From: DASRIA01 sp035650255
GTDB taxonomy: Bacteria; Actinomycetota; Thermoleophilia; Solirubrobacterales; JBBDJG01
Direction of reading: 5' to 3'
Assembly: GCA_035650255.1 (NCBI GenBank)
Contig: DASRIA010000041.1
Coordinates: forward strand, 29,585 to 93,584
Length of the DNA stretch: 64,000 bases
Shown: piece by piece, positions 32,634 to 41,299 of the stretch
How the letters are laid out: each line of letters begins with the position of its first letter
Numbering within the stretch: the stretch's first letter is position 1
Notes under the pieces: model-generated
Databases searched by the model: none
Seen by the model: the letters and a program-made list of their open reading frames with translations, nothing else
What the model was told of the DNA's origin: nothing
Translations under genes and position numbers: made by a program

Positions 32634-34301
32634 CTACGGCTCCGGGGGCCGCGTGAACCAGTCGCACCCGGGCGGGTCTGTGTTGTCCTCCGGGTTCCAG
32701 GTCGCGCACGGCACGAGGGTCGCCTGCTTCGCGCTGTTGCCCGTGCGCAGCGAGTCGAGGCCGGGGCAGGCCGGCAGGAGCAGCGCGATCGGGTCGCTGG
32801 TGTACGTGCCACCGAAGCCGGTGTTGTTCTCCCAGCAGTTGCCCTTCACGCTGTCGTCCTCGACGCAGCCCGGCTGCTCCTCGATGCAGTCCTGGCCCTC
32901 CTGCTCGTCCCACCAGAAGTCCACGCCGTTGCGGTCCTGCACGCCCACGCACGTCGCGAAGTTGACGTTCGAGAGGTTCGCCGGACGCGTGCTCACGCAG
33001 TTGCGCGAGTAGCGGTTGTTGCTGGAGGTGTCGTATGTCCGCGCCGGGTCCTGCTCGCCGCGCAGCGCGGCGGGCACCCAGTGCAGCATCGTGCCGCGGC
33101 GCCAGTTGTCGAAGATGTAGTTCTCCTCGACGATGTTGTCGTTGCCGCCCGCGATCAGGATGCCCGTGCCGACCGGCACCTGGAACGTCGGGCAGACCTT
33201 CTGCGGGTCGCGCTCCTCCCACGGCACCTGCTGGCAGTACAGGTCGCGCTCGTTGTTGAACAGGTCGTTGTTGTTCGAGTAGATCAGGTTGTGCGACCAC
33301 TTCGAGTTGTCCTGCGGCATGCCGGGGTGGCCGCCTGCGAACGAGTCGGTCGTGACGCCGGTCGAGTTGTCGCGGAAGCGGTTGTCGTGCGCCCACGTCC
33401 CGTTGCCGGCGGTGCCGGACATGCCGATCGTGTTGTGGTGCGACTCGCAGTTGCGGATCTCGATCCCGTACACGTGACCGTGGATGTCCGGCTGGCCGTG
33501 GCGCCCGTTCGGCCCGGAACCCGGGTAGACGCCGGAGTCCCCGCTGTAGGACGCGTCGCAGTTCTCGTAGATGCCGTGATCGGAGGCGAACGACAGGATG
33601 CCGTACTCGCGGCTGTAGCGCGAGACGATGTCGTCGATGCGGAAGCCGTTCGTCTCGAGCACGTAGATGTTGTTGAAGTCCGAGAACTCGACCTCGAAGT
33701 TCTTCAGGTAGATCCCGTCCGCGCGGTCGGCCCTCACCACGTTCAGCTTCAGCTTCTGGCCCTCGAGCTGCACGTCGGCAGGGTCATCCCCCGTGCCCTC
33801 GATCTGGATGTTGCACTTGGAGTCGCAGATGCGGTCGCCGTTCGTGTCGCCGAGGATCGCGATCAGGTTCTGCGCGTTCGGGCACTGGCGATGCTGCTCG
33901 TAGGAGAGCGCGCCGGTGTTCAGGTACTCGTCCTCGCAGCCCGGCGGCGGGGTCTGCCAGCGCTTCTCCTCGTAGATGCCCGGGAGCACCTTGATGCGGT
34001 AGCCGTTGCGGGAGCGGTTGACCGCGGTCTGGATCGAGTCGAACTGGCAACGCGAGCGCAGCCGCTCGTTGGCCCGCCGCACGCTGGGGTCCTCGATCTT
34101 GTCCTTGATCCAGCGCTTGGACTCGCGTGCGCAGACCACCAGCTCGGGACCGTACGTCCGGTACTCGGGGAACGCCCCCTGGTTCGGGTCGGGGAAGAAC
34201 GTGGCGCGCTCGGCGTGCGCGCCGGCGTTTGCCGGCATCAGCGCCGCCGCGGCCATCAGTGCCACGGCCGCGATCAGGCCTGTGATCCGTCCCCAGCGCA
34301 T
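32634..34301 (-). CDS. Secreted right-handed beta-helix repeat protein (paralogue A)
   Basis: 555 aa. A signal peptide (MRWGRITGLIAAVALMAAAA) ends near AGAHA. The body has parallel beta-helix character with recurring N-x-I/V-Y and NN ladders (FNNIYVLETNGFRIDDI, GIEIRNCESHHNTIG) and many Cys residues that could form disulfides. A strand DTNGDRICDSKCNIQIEG looks like a calcium-binding loop. Pectate-lyase-like folds are typical, but no catalytic Lys/Arg cluster is assignable. ATG 34301 was chosen for the signal peptide; ATG 34352 would add 17 unrelated residues. Very similar to the next gene. Confidence 0.8.
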   Translation of the reverse strand: MRWGRITGLIAAVALMAAAALMPANAGAHAERATFFPDPNQGAFPEYRTYGPELVVCARESKRWIKDKIEDPSVRRANERLRSRCQFDSIQTAVNRSRNGYRIKVLPGIYEEKRWQTPPPGCEDEYLNTGALSYEQHRQCPNAQNLIAILGDTNGDRICDSKCNIQIEGTGDDPADVQLEGQKLKLNVVRADRADGIYLKNFEVEFSDFNNIYVLETNGFRIDDIVSRYSREYGILSFASDHGIYENCDASYSGDSGVYPGSGPNGRHGQPDIHGHVYGIEIRNCESHHNTIGMSGTAGNGTWAHDNRFRDNSTGVTTDSFAGGHPGMPQDNSKWSHNLIYSNNNDLFNNERDLYCQQVPWEERDPQKVCPTFQVPVGTGILIAGGNDNIVEENYIFDNWRRGTMLHWVPAALRGEQDPARTYDTSSNNRYSRNCVSTRPANLSNVNFATCVGVQDRNGVDFWWDEQEGQDCIEEQPGCVEDDSVKGNCWENNTGFGGTYTSDPIALLLPACPGLDSLRTGNSAKQATLVPCATWNPEDNTDPPGCDWFTRPPEP

Positions 34302-34444
34302 CGAAGAAGCGTGAACCTGTCCGGCTGCAGTCAACTGTCCCCCCTGATCCATCGACGATCGTTACCCGACGCGCGCCCGCCGGCCGGCCGGCGCAATTGC
34401 TGAATGCCGGTTTACCCCGAGCGGCGGAAAAGTAGTCACCCGGC

Positions 34445-36133
34445 TCACTGGGGCTCGGGCGGGGTCTCGAACCAGTCGCAGCCGGGCGGGTCGGTGTTCG
34501 TCCGCGGGTTCCACTCCGCGCACGGCACCAGCTCGAGCAGCTTGTCGATGTTCGGGAACTTGAAGCCGTTGTCGAGCCCCGGGCAGATGGGCAGCACCGA
34601 CAGCGGCGGGTCCGCGGTGGGCGTGGCGCCGTTCGGACCGACATTCCCGATCCAGCAGTTGCCCTTCTGCGTCTCGAGGTCGACGCACCCCGGGCCCGGC
34701 GCGCAGTCCGTGCCCTCCTCCTCGTCCCACCAGAAGTCGACGCCGTTCGCGTCGCGATAGCCCTGGCACGTGCTGTAGTTCGGCACCCAGACCGACTTCG
34801 GCCGGACGCCCATGCAGTTGTTCACGTACGCATTGTTGTTCGAGGTGTCCGATCCCTTCGCGGGGTCGGGCTCGTTGCGGAAGCTGGCCGGGACCCAGTG
34901 CAGCATCGTGCCGCGGCGCCAGTTGTCGAAGATGTAGTTGCCCTCGACGATGTTGTCGTTGCCGCCCGCGATCAGGATGCCCGTGCCCACCGGCACCTGG
35001 AAGGTGGGACACACGACGGTCGGGTCGCGATCCTCGGCGGGCTGCTTGCAGTACTCGTCGCGATCGTTGCTGAAGATGTTGAAGTTGTTCGAGTAGATCA
35101 GGTTGCGCTCGAACTTCGAGGCGTCCTGCGGCATGCCCGGGTGGCCGCCCGCGAACGAGTCGGTGGTCATGCCGATCGCGTTGTGGTGGAAGCGGTTGTT
35201 GTGGAACCACGTCCCGTTGCCCGCGGTGCCCGAGGATCCGATGTTGTTCTTGTGCGAGTTGCAGTTGCGGATCTCGATCCCGTACACGTGGCCGTGCGCG
35301 TCGGCAATGCCGTGCCGGTCGGGCCCCGAGCCCGGATAGATGCCCGAGTCCCCGCTGCCGTACGTCTCGCAGTTCTCGTAGATGCCGTGGTCCGAGACGA
35401 ACGAGAGGATCCCGTACTCGCGACTCCAGCGCGAGAGCACGTTGTCGATGCGGAACCCGTTCGTCTCGAGCACGTAGATGTTGTTGAAGTCGGAGAACTG
35501 GAACATCATGTTCCGCACGTAGATGCCGTCCGCGCGGTCGGCGCGCAGGATGTTCAGCTTCGCGCGGTCGCCGCTCACGAGAGCGTCGGTCCGGCTCGGC
35601 CCGGTGCCCTCGATCTGGATGTTGCACTTGGCGTCGCAGATGCGGTCGCCGTTCGTGTCGCCGAGCACCGCGATCAGGTTCTGCGCGTTCGGGCACTGGC
35701 GGTGCTCCTCGTAGGAGAGCGCGAACTGGCCCGCCTCGGTGCGCTCGTACACGTCCTCGCACCCGGGCGGAGCGGGGGCCCGGCTGGGGGTCTCGAGGTA
35801 GGTGCCCGGCATCACGAGGATGCGCGTGTTGTTGCCGGCTGCGTTGACCGCCGCCTGGATCGTGCTGTACGCGCAGTCCTTCAGCAGCTTCTGGTGGCGC
35901 GCCCTGACCTGGCCCTTGAACGACTTGATGCGCTGCTTGGTGTCCGGTGTGCAGACCACCTTCGCCGGCCCGCTCGTCCGGTACTGCGGGAACGCCCCCT
36001 GGTCCGGGTTGGGGAAGAACGTCGCGCGCTCGGCGTGGGCACCGGCGGAGGCCGGCAATGACGCCAGCGCCGCCGCGGCGATCACGCTCGCGATCAAAAC
36101 GGCGCGAACCGAAAGACTTCCCCGAAACCCCAC
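34445..36133 (-). CDS. Secreted right-handed beta-helix repeat protein (paralogue B)
   Basis: 562 aa with signal peptide (VRAVLIASVIAAAALASLPA) ending near SAGAHA. It matches paralogue A along the whole length: HAERATFFPNPDQGAFPQYR, GDTNGDRICDAKCNIQIEG, DSFAGGHPGMPQD, DNWRRGTMLHWVPA and DPPGCDWFETPPEP all recur with small changes. GTG 36133 is preferred, with a GGGGG run about 5 nt upstream; ATG 36184 would precede the signal. Likely a tandem duplication that then diverged. Function unknown; probably binds or cleaves polysaccharide outside the cell. Confidence 0.8.
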   Translation of the reverse strand: MGFRGSLSVRAVLIASVIAAAALASLPASAGAHAERATFFPNPDQGAFPQYRTSGPAKVVCTPDTKQRIKSFKGQVRARHQKLLKDCAYSTIQAAVNAAGNNTRILVMPGTYLETPSRAPAPPGCEDVYERTEAGQFALSYEEHRQCPNAQNLIAVLGDTNGDRICDAKCNIQIEGTGPSRTDALVSGDRAKLNILRADRADGIYVRNMMFQFSDFNNIYVLETNGFRIDNVLSRWSREYGILSFVSDHGIYENCETYGSGDSGIYPGSGPDRHGIADAHGHVYGIEIRNCNSHKNNIGSSGTAGNGTWFHNNRFHHNAIGMTTDSFAGGHPGMPQDASKFERNLIYSNNFNIFSNDRDEYCKQPAEDRDPTVVCPTFQVPVGTGILIAGGNDNIVEGNYIFDNWRRGTMLHWVPASFRNEPDPAKGSDTSNNNAYVNNCMGVRPKSVWVPNYSTCQGYRDANGVDFWWDEEEGTDCAPGPGCVDLETQKGNCWIGNVGPNGATPTADPPLSVLPICPGLDNGFKFPNIDKLLELVPCAEWNPRTNTDPPGCDWFETPPEPQ

Positions 36134-36246
36134 GTCGAACCCCCGTGCTGTCGCTTGCGATGAACCCCCAGGTCGCGGCGGCACGCGGCGCCGCCACGCG
36201 ACCCGGCGATCCTAACCCCTGCGGGCGACCGCTGCCAAACGCCGGT

Positions 36247-36328
36247 TTGCGGGCTCCGATGCGCTCGGATATGGTTCCGGCGCGCCCGGGAAGGGCGCCG
36301 TCGCAGCAGGATCCGGGGGAGGAACGGA
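36247..36328 (+). promoter_or_regulatory. Promoter and Shine-Dalgarno that favour an ATC start at 36328
   Basis: TTGCGG (36247-36252), 17 bp, then TATGGT (36270-36275) form a sigma70-like promoter. Transcription would begin near 36282, after both upstream ATGs (36259, 36271). A strong GGGGGAGGA Shine-Dalgarno follows (GGAGG core at 36318-36322), and the in-frame codon 5 nt after that core is ATC 36328, directly before the signal peptide. Confidence 0.5.
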
Positions 36329-39300
36329 TCTACCCGCAAATCACGAGAGTCCTCGGTGTAGTGGCCGCCGCCTTGGCGCTGGCCCTGGTGCCCCCGGCCG
36401 CCGCCCAGGTGCAGCCCTACCAGGCCAACGACTACAAGGGCTTCCACAGCGTCCTGCCGCCCGGCACGCACGGCACCTTCAACGCCGTCGAGTTCGCGCA
36501 GTTCCAGCTCTCGGGCACGTATCCGCCGCATGCGCGGGACCAGGTGCCGCTGTACGAGAACCTGGTCTACGCCACGCCCGGCCTGACCGCGGGGCAGATC
36601 CCCAGCTACTTCAAGGACGGCAGCTTCGGCGTCCAGGCGGGCCAGGTCGAGCGCACGTACAGCCCGCGCGCCGGGGTCACGGTGCAGCGGGACAGCGGCT
36701 ACGGCGTGCCGCACGTGTACGGCCTCACGCGCTCGGACACGATCTTCGGCGCCGGCTACGTGAGCGCCGAGGACCGCCTGTTCTTCATGGACGTGCTGCG
36801 CCACGCGGGCCGGGGCCAGCTGTCCGGCTTCGCGGGCGGGGCGAACAAGGCGATGGACGCCGACGTCTGGGCGAACGCGCCTTACACCGAGGCCGACCTG
36901 CAGGAGCAGATCGACTTGGCCGACGACTTCTACGGCGCCCAGGGCGCGGCGCTCCAGCAGGACCTCGTCGACTACGTCGCCGGCATCAACCAGTACATCA
37001 GCGAGGCCCGGTCCGATCCCACCAAGATGCCCTACGAATACGCCGCGATCGGCAAGCCGCTCGAGGACTGGCAGGGCACCGACGTGATCGCGACCGCGGC
37101 CCTGATCGGCGGGATCTTCGGTAAGGGCGGCGGCGGCGAGCTCGGCAGCGCGGTGGCGCTCGAGGAGGCGAGGGATCGCTTCGGCGGCGCGGCCGGAGAG
37201 CAGGCCTGGCGCGACTTCCGCCGCCAGGACGACCCCGAGGCCCCCACCACGGTGAAGAGCGGCAACGGGTCGTTCCCATACCCGACCGAGCGCGGCAGCG
37301 CAGGCGTGGCGCTGCCCGACGAGGGCTCGCTGGTGGACCCGCCCAACAACTCTTCGACGCCCTTGGTACCGGGAGCCGAGCCGCTGTTCGAGGGCCTGCG
37401 GCAGCTGGGCGGCTTCTCGAACGCGCTGCTGGTCTCCGGCGCCGAGTCGGAGTCCGGCCGCCCGGTCGCGGTGATGGGCCCGCAGGTGGCCTACTTCATG
37501 CCGGAGATCCTGCTCGAGCTGGACCTGCACGGCCCCGACCTCGACGCGCAGGGCGCGGCGTTCGCCGGGGTCAGCCCCTACGTCCTGCTCGGCCGCGGCC
37601 AGGACTTCGCGTGGTCGGCCACGTCGGCGGGCCAGGACATCATCGACACCTTCGCGGAGAAGCTCTGCGAGCCCGACGGCTCGGAGCCCGACGTGCAGTC
37701 CACGCACTACCTCTACAAGGGCGAATGCCGCGAGATGGAGACGCTCACGCGGGTCAACAACATCACCCCGAACCCCGGTGATCCCTCGCCGCCCGAGACG
37801 TTCACGCTCCAGGCCCAGCGGACGGTGCACGGGATCGTCGCGAAGCGCGGCACGGTCGACGGGCAGCCGGTCGCGTTCGCGCGCCAGCGCTCGACGTACT
37901 TCCACGAGGCCGACTCGGCGCGCGCGTTCGCCGACCTCAACCGGCCGTCGAAGGTCCAGAACGTCGAGGACTTCCAGCGCGTCGTCTCCGACATCAACTT
38001 CACGTTCAACTGGTTCTACGCCGACAACCGCGACATCGGGTACTTCAACTCCGGCGACAACCCGGTGCGGGCCGAGGGCGCCGACCCCGACCTGCCCAAC
38101 TGGGGCACGGGCGAGTACGACTGGCAGGGCTGGGAGACGCACTTCAAGAGCGCCGACTACACGCCCTTCGAGGAGCACCCGCAGGTGATCAACCAGGACT
38201 ACATCACGTCCTGGAACAACAAGCAGGCCCCCGAGTTCGACTCCGCCGACGGCCAGTGGGGATACGGGCCGATCTACCGCTCCGACTCGCTGGACGAGGA
38301 GATCGACCCGCGCATCGCGGGCGCCGGCAAGATGAGCCTGCCGGAGGCGATCGACTCGATGGAAGAGGCGGGCACCGTCGACCTGCGCGGCAAGCAGACG
38401 CTGCCGCTGCTGCTCCAGGTCGTGGGCACGCCGAGCAACCCGCAGCTGGCGAGCGCCGTGAGCACTCTCCAGGCCTGGCTGGCCGCCGGCGCGCACCGGA
38501 TCGACCGCGACCAGAGCGGCCAGTACGAGCATTCGAGCGCGATCCAGATCATGGACGCGTGGTGGCCGCGGCTGCTCGAGGCGGAGTTCGAGCCGGAGAT
38601 GGGGTCGGCGTTCTTCGACGCGGTGCACTCGGTGCTGGCGTTCGACAACGAGCCCAACAACCACGGGCAGCACCTCGGCAGCGCGTACCAGGACGGCTGG
38701 TGGGGCTACGTCTCGAAGGACCTGCGCCGCGTGCTCGGCCAGTCGGCCGCGGATCCGTTCTCGCGCACGTATTGCGGCAACGGGTCGCTGACTGCGTGCC
38801 GCGACGCGCTGCGCCAGGCACTCGCGGACGCAATCGGCGTGCCCGCCACCGAGCTGTACGACGAGGACTCCGGCACCGCCGGGGTGCAGCGGGTGAGCGG
38901 ATGCCCCGCAGGCAAGAGCGACCAGTGGTGCTTCGACTCGGTGCGCTTCCGCCCGATCGGCGCCGTCACAGTCCCCACGATCCACTGGATCAACCGGCCC
39001 ACCTACCAGCAGGCGGTCGAGGTGCAGGGACACCGGCCGCGCGGATATGTCCGAACCAAGAGCGCTTCCCCCGTAGAGATCTCGCTCGTCCCGGCCTTCA
39101 AGGCCTGCGCCGCTCCCAACCGGCAGCATGGGCCGCCGCTCGCGTTCGGGTCCTGCAACCCGCCCGAGCAGCGCTCGTCGTACCTCACGGTGGGGGCGCC
39201 CGACGCCAACGGCCGGGTCGCGAACTCCACGGGCAGCGTGACCCTCCGCGTCGTCCCGGGCAACCCGCTGACGCCCGCCGACGAGGCGGACGTGAATCTC

Positions 39301-39672
39301 CGGCTGGCCCTCACCGACGTGCGCAAGCAGAGCGACCTCTCCGACTACACCGGGCAGCTCCAGATCGAGTCGGTGGTGCGCATCACCGACCGGGACAACG
39401 ACGAAGGTGCAGGCGGAGGGTCGGATCCCGCGACGGTGAGCGACTTCCCGCTGGACGCGCCCGCGACGTGCACGGCGACGCCCGACACCACGATCGGGGG
39501 GACCTGCAACCTCGTCACGACGCTCGATGCCGTGGTGCCCGGCGTGATCGGCGAAGGCGACCGCGCCTCGTGGGAGCTGGGCGCCCTGCAGGTTTTCGAC
39601 GGCGGCGCGGACGGCCTGCTGTCGACGGCGCCGAACACGCTGTTCGCCCGCCAGGGCGTGTTCGTGCCCTAA
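36271..39672 (+). CDS. Secreted penicillin-acylase-family hydrolase with novel C-terminal domain
   Basis: About 1114-1133 aa Ntn-hydrolase. The signal peptide is ITRVLGVVAAALALALVPPA. YGVPHVYGLTRSDTIFGAGY and SAEDRLFFMDVLRHAGRGQL are penicillin amidase hallmarks; GGFSNALLVSG holds the nucleophile (Ser 364 counted from ATC 36328), where autocleavage would separate alpha and beta chains. DINFTFNWFYADNRDIGYF is typical beta-chain. The last ~195 residues (from ISLVPAFKACAAPN) match the C-terminus of the propeller protein at 47352-49526. Start given is the first canonical ATG that fits, but promoter and RBS point to ATC 36328. Substrates may be N-acyl-homoserine lactones or other amides, not necessarily penicillins. 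Confidence 0.88.
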   Translation: MVPARPGRAPSQQDPGEERIYPQITRVLGVVAAALALALVPPAAAQVQPYQANDYKGFHSVLPPGTHGTFNAVEFAQFQLSGTYPPHARDQVPLYENLVYATPGLTAGQIPSYFKDGSFGVQAGQVERTYSPRAGVTVQRDSGYGVPHVYGLTRSDTIFGAGYVSAEDRLFFMDVLRHAGRGQLSGFAGGANKAMDADVWANAPYTEADLQEQIDLADDFYGAQGAALQQDLVDYVAGINQYISEARSDPTKMPYEYAAIGKPLEDWQGTDVIATAALIGGIFGKGGGGELGSAVALEEARDRFGGAAGEQAWRDFRRQDDPEAPTTVKSGNGSFPYPTERGSAGVALPDEGSLVDPPNNSSTPLVPGAEPLFEGLRQLGGFSNALLVSGAESESGRPVAVMGPQVAYFMPEILLELDLHGPDLDAQGAAFAGVSPYVLLGRGQDFAWSATSAGQDIIDTFAEKLCEPDGSEPDVQSTHYLYKGECREMETLTRVNNITPNPGDPSPPETFTLQAQRTVHGIVAKRGTVDGQPVAFARQRSTYFHEADSARAFADLNRPSKVQNVEDFQRVVSDINFTFNWFYADNRDIGYFNSGDNPVRAEGADPDLPNWGTGEYDWQGWETHFKSADYTPFEEHPQVINQDYITSWNNKQAPEFDSADGQWGYGPIYRSDSLDEEIDPRIAGAGKMSLPEAIDSMEEAGTVDLRGKQTLPLLLQVVGTPSNPQLASAVSTLQAWLAAGAHRIDRDQSGQYEHSSAIQIMDAWWPRLLEAEFEPEMGSAFFDAVHSVLAFDNEPNNHGQHLGSAYQDGWWGYVSKDLRRVLGQSAADPFSRTYCGNGSLTACRDALRQALADAIGVPATELYDEDSGTAGVQRVSGCPAGKSDQWCFDSVRFRPIGAVTVPTIHWINRPTYQQAVEVQGHRPRGYVRTKSASPVEISLVPAFKACAAPNRQHGPPLAFGSCNPPEQRSSYLTVGAPDANGRVANSTGSVTLRVVPGNPLTPADEADVNLRLALTDVRKQSDLSDYTGQLQIESVVRITDRDNDEGAGGGSDPATVSDFPLDAPATCTATPDTTIGGTCNLVTTLDAVVPGVIGEGDRASWELGALQVFDGGADGLLSTAPNTLFARQGVFVP

Positions 39673-39728
39673 GCACCTCGCGCCGCGCCCGGCGCGGCCC
39701 GCATCGGCCTGCCTGCCACCATCTCCGG

Positions 39729-40394
39729 ATGCGTAAGCGCGATCTGGCCGCCCGCGTCGGCCCCGGCGCCCGCGCGGGCCTCCCGCTGGGGGCGGCCGGA
39801 CTGCTGCTGGGCGTCTCCTTCGGAGTGGTGGCGGAACCGGTCATGGGCCACGTCGCGCCGGTGGTGATGTCCGCAGTCGTGTTCGCCGGGGCGGCTCAGT
39901 TCGCAGCCACCGCGGTACTGGCCGACGGCGGCAGCGCGGCGGCGGCCATCGTCGCGGGCATCCTCCTCAACCTGCGCTTCGTCCCCATGGGCATCTCGAT
40001 CGCGCCCTCCCTGCGCGGGCGGGCGGCCGCGCGCGCGGTCGTGGGCCAAGGCCTCGTGGACGCGTCGTGGGCGATCGCGCACCGCGGCGGCGGCCGGTAC
40101 GACGTGCCCTACATGCTCGGCGCCACCCTGATGCAGTACCCGGCCTGGGTAGCCGGGACGGCGATCGGCGTGCTGGCCGGCGACGTGATCGGCAACCCCG
40201 ACGACCTCGGGCTGGACGCCGTCTTCCCGGCCTTCTTCCTGGCGCTGCTCGTCAACGAGCTGCGCGACGGGATCAGCGTGGGCGCCGCGCTGATCGGCGC
40301 GGCGCTGGCCCTCGTGCTGATCCCGGTCGCCCCGCCCGGCGTGCCGGTGCTGGCGGCGTGCGCCGGCGCTGCGCTGGGGCTGGTGCGGCGATGA
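39729..40394 (+). CDS. azlC: AzlC-family branched-chain amino acid exporter, large subunit
   Basis: 221 aa membrane protein. The N-terminal GARAGLPLGAAGLLLGVSFG, followed by VVFAGAAQFAATAVL and LLNLRFVPMGISIAP, is diagnostic for AzlC. Works with AzlD to export branched-chain amino acids or analogues. ATG 39729 sits 56 bp after the hydrolase stop. Overlaps azlD by 4 bp. Confidence 0.92.
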   Translation: MRKRDLAARVGPGARAGLPLGAAGLLLGVSFGVVAEPVMGHVAPVVMSAVVFAGAAQFAATAVLADGGSAAAAIVAGILLNLRFVPMGISIAPSLRGRAAARAVVGQGLVDASWAIAHRGGGRYDVPYMLGATLMQYPAWVAGTAIGVLAGDVIGNPDDLGLDAVFPAFFLALLVNELRDGISVGAALIGAALALVLIPVAPPGVPVLAACAGAALGLVRR

Positions 40395-40699
40395 CGGAGG
40401 TCTGGATCACGATCGCCGCCCTCGCGGCGGCGACGGCGGCGATCAAGGCATCCGGCCCGGTCGTGTTCGGCGGCCGCGCGCTGCCTGCGCCCGCCCTGCG
40501 GGTGATCTCCCTGCTCGCGGCGGCCCTCCTGTCGGCGCTCGTGGTGACCCAGACGGTGGCCGAGGACCAGGACCTGGTGCTCGACGCCCGCGTGGCCGGG
40601 CTTGCCGCAGCGGCGGGAGCCCTGGCACTGCGCCGGTCGCTCGTGGTGACGATGGTCAGCGCCGCCGCCGCGACCGCGCTCGTGCGGGCGCTGACGTAG
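40391..40699 (+). CDS. azlD: AzlD-family small subunit of branched-chain amino acid exporter
   Basis: 102 aa with three to four membrane segments. WITIAALAAATAAIKASGPV and LPAPALRVISLLAAALLSAL match AzlD. ATG 40391 overlaps the azlC stop (ATGA), the usual arrangement for this two-component exporter. A 15-bp inverted repeat lies 47 bp after the stop. Confidence 0.92.
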   Translation: MTEVWITIAALAAATAAIKASGPVVFGGRALPAPALRVISLLAAALLSALVVTQTVAEDQDLVLDARVAGLAAAAGALALRRSLVVTMVSAAAATALVRALT

Positions 40700-40745
40700 G
40701 CGCACCGCGCGCGCCCTCCGGGCGTGTGCGCCCTCCGCGGCGACG

Positions 40746-40796
40746 CGAGGTGAGAGCGTTGAGGGTCGTACTACAGCCACAAACGCTCTCACCTCG
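40746..40796. repeat. 15-bp perfect inverted repeat between azlD and the Rrf2 gene
   Basis: CGAGGTGAGAGCGTT (40746-40760) pairs perfectly with AACGCTCTCACCTCG (40782-40796) around a 21-nt loop. It is 47 bp after azlD and 48 bp before the Rrf2 start. There is no T-tract. It may be a terminator for azlCD, an operator, or one copy of a dispersed hairpin element. Confidence 0.65.
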
Positions 40797-40843
40797 AATC
40801 GGCCGACAAAGGTTCTCCCCCAATCCCATGGAAAAATAGGGAC

Positions 40844-41299
40844 ATGCGTGTTTCCGCAAAGGTCGACTACGCCGTGCGCGCGGCGGCCGAGCTTGCCTCA
40901 GGAGGCGAGGGCCCGATCAAGGGCGAGACGCTGTCGAAGGCACAGGGGATCCCGCTGAAGTTCCTCGAGAACATCCTCGGCGAGCTCAAGCACGCCGGCC
41001 TCGTTCGCAGCCAGCGCGGCACCGAGGGCGGCTACTGGCTCGCGAAGCCGGCGGACGAGATCCGCATCGCGGACGTGATCCGCGCGGTCGAGGGCCCCCT
41101 CGCGAGCGTGCGGGGCGAGCCGCCCGAGACCGTCAAGTACGAGGGTGCCGCAGAGCCGCTCGGCAAGCTGTGGGTGGCGGTCCGCGCGAACCTGCGGGCA
41201 GTGCTGGAGGAGACCACGATCGCCGACATCGCGAGCGGCGAGCTGCCCGAGGTGATCGAGCAGATCACGAGCGACCCGCAGGCCTGGACCACCCACTAG
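40844..41299 (+). CDS. Rrf2-family transcriptional regulator (CymR-like, cysteine-free)
   Basis: 151 aa. MRVSAKVDYAVRAAAELA, then KFLENILGELKHAGLVRSQR and GTEGGYWLAKP give the Rrf2 winged helix with its recognition helix and wing. It has no cysteine at all, so it cannot bind an Fe-S cluster as IscR or NsrR do; cysteine-free Rrf2 proteins include CymR, which controls sulfur uptake. It faces the sulfate-importer operon and their stops overlap by 4 bp, supporting a role in sulfur control. ATG 40844. Confidence 0.88.
   Translation: MRVSAKVDYAVRAAAELASGGEGPIKGETLSKAQGIPLKFLENILGELKHAGLVRSQRGTEGGYWLAKPADEIRIADVIRAVEGPLASVRGEPPETVKYEGAAEPLGKLWVAVRANLRAVLEETTIADIASGELPEVIEQITSDPQAWTTH

Noticed and set aside
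36094..39129. A 1011-codon open frame antisense to the acylase gene
   Set aside because: It is a high-GC mirror frame: Arg/Ala/Val-rich, no domain, and the sense strand encodes a clear penicillin-acylase protein with signal peptide and catalytic motif.
36271..39672. Penicillin-acylase family as an antibiotic-resistance function
   Set aside because: Many members act on acyl-homoserine lactones or other amides; nothing here indicates beta-lactam activity.
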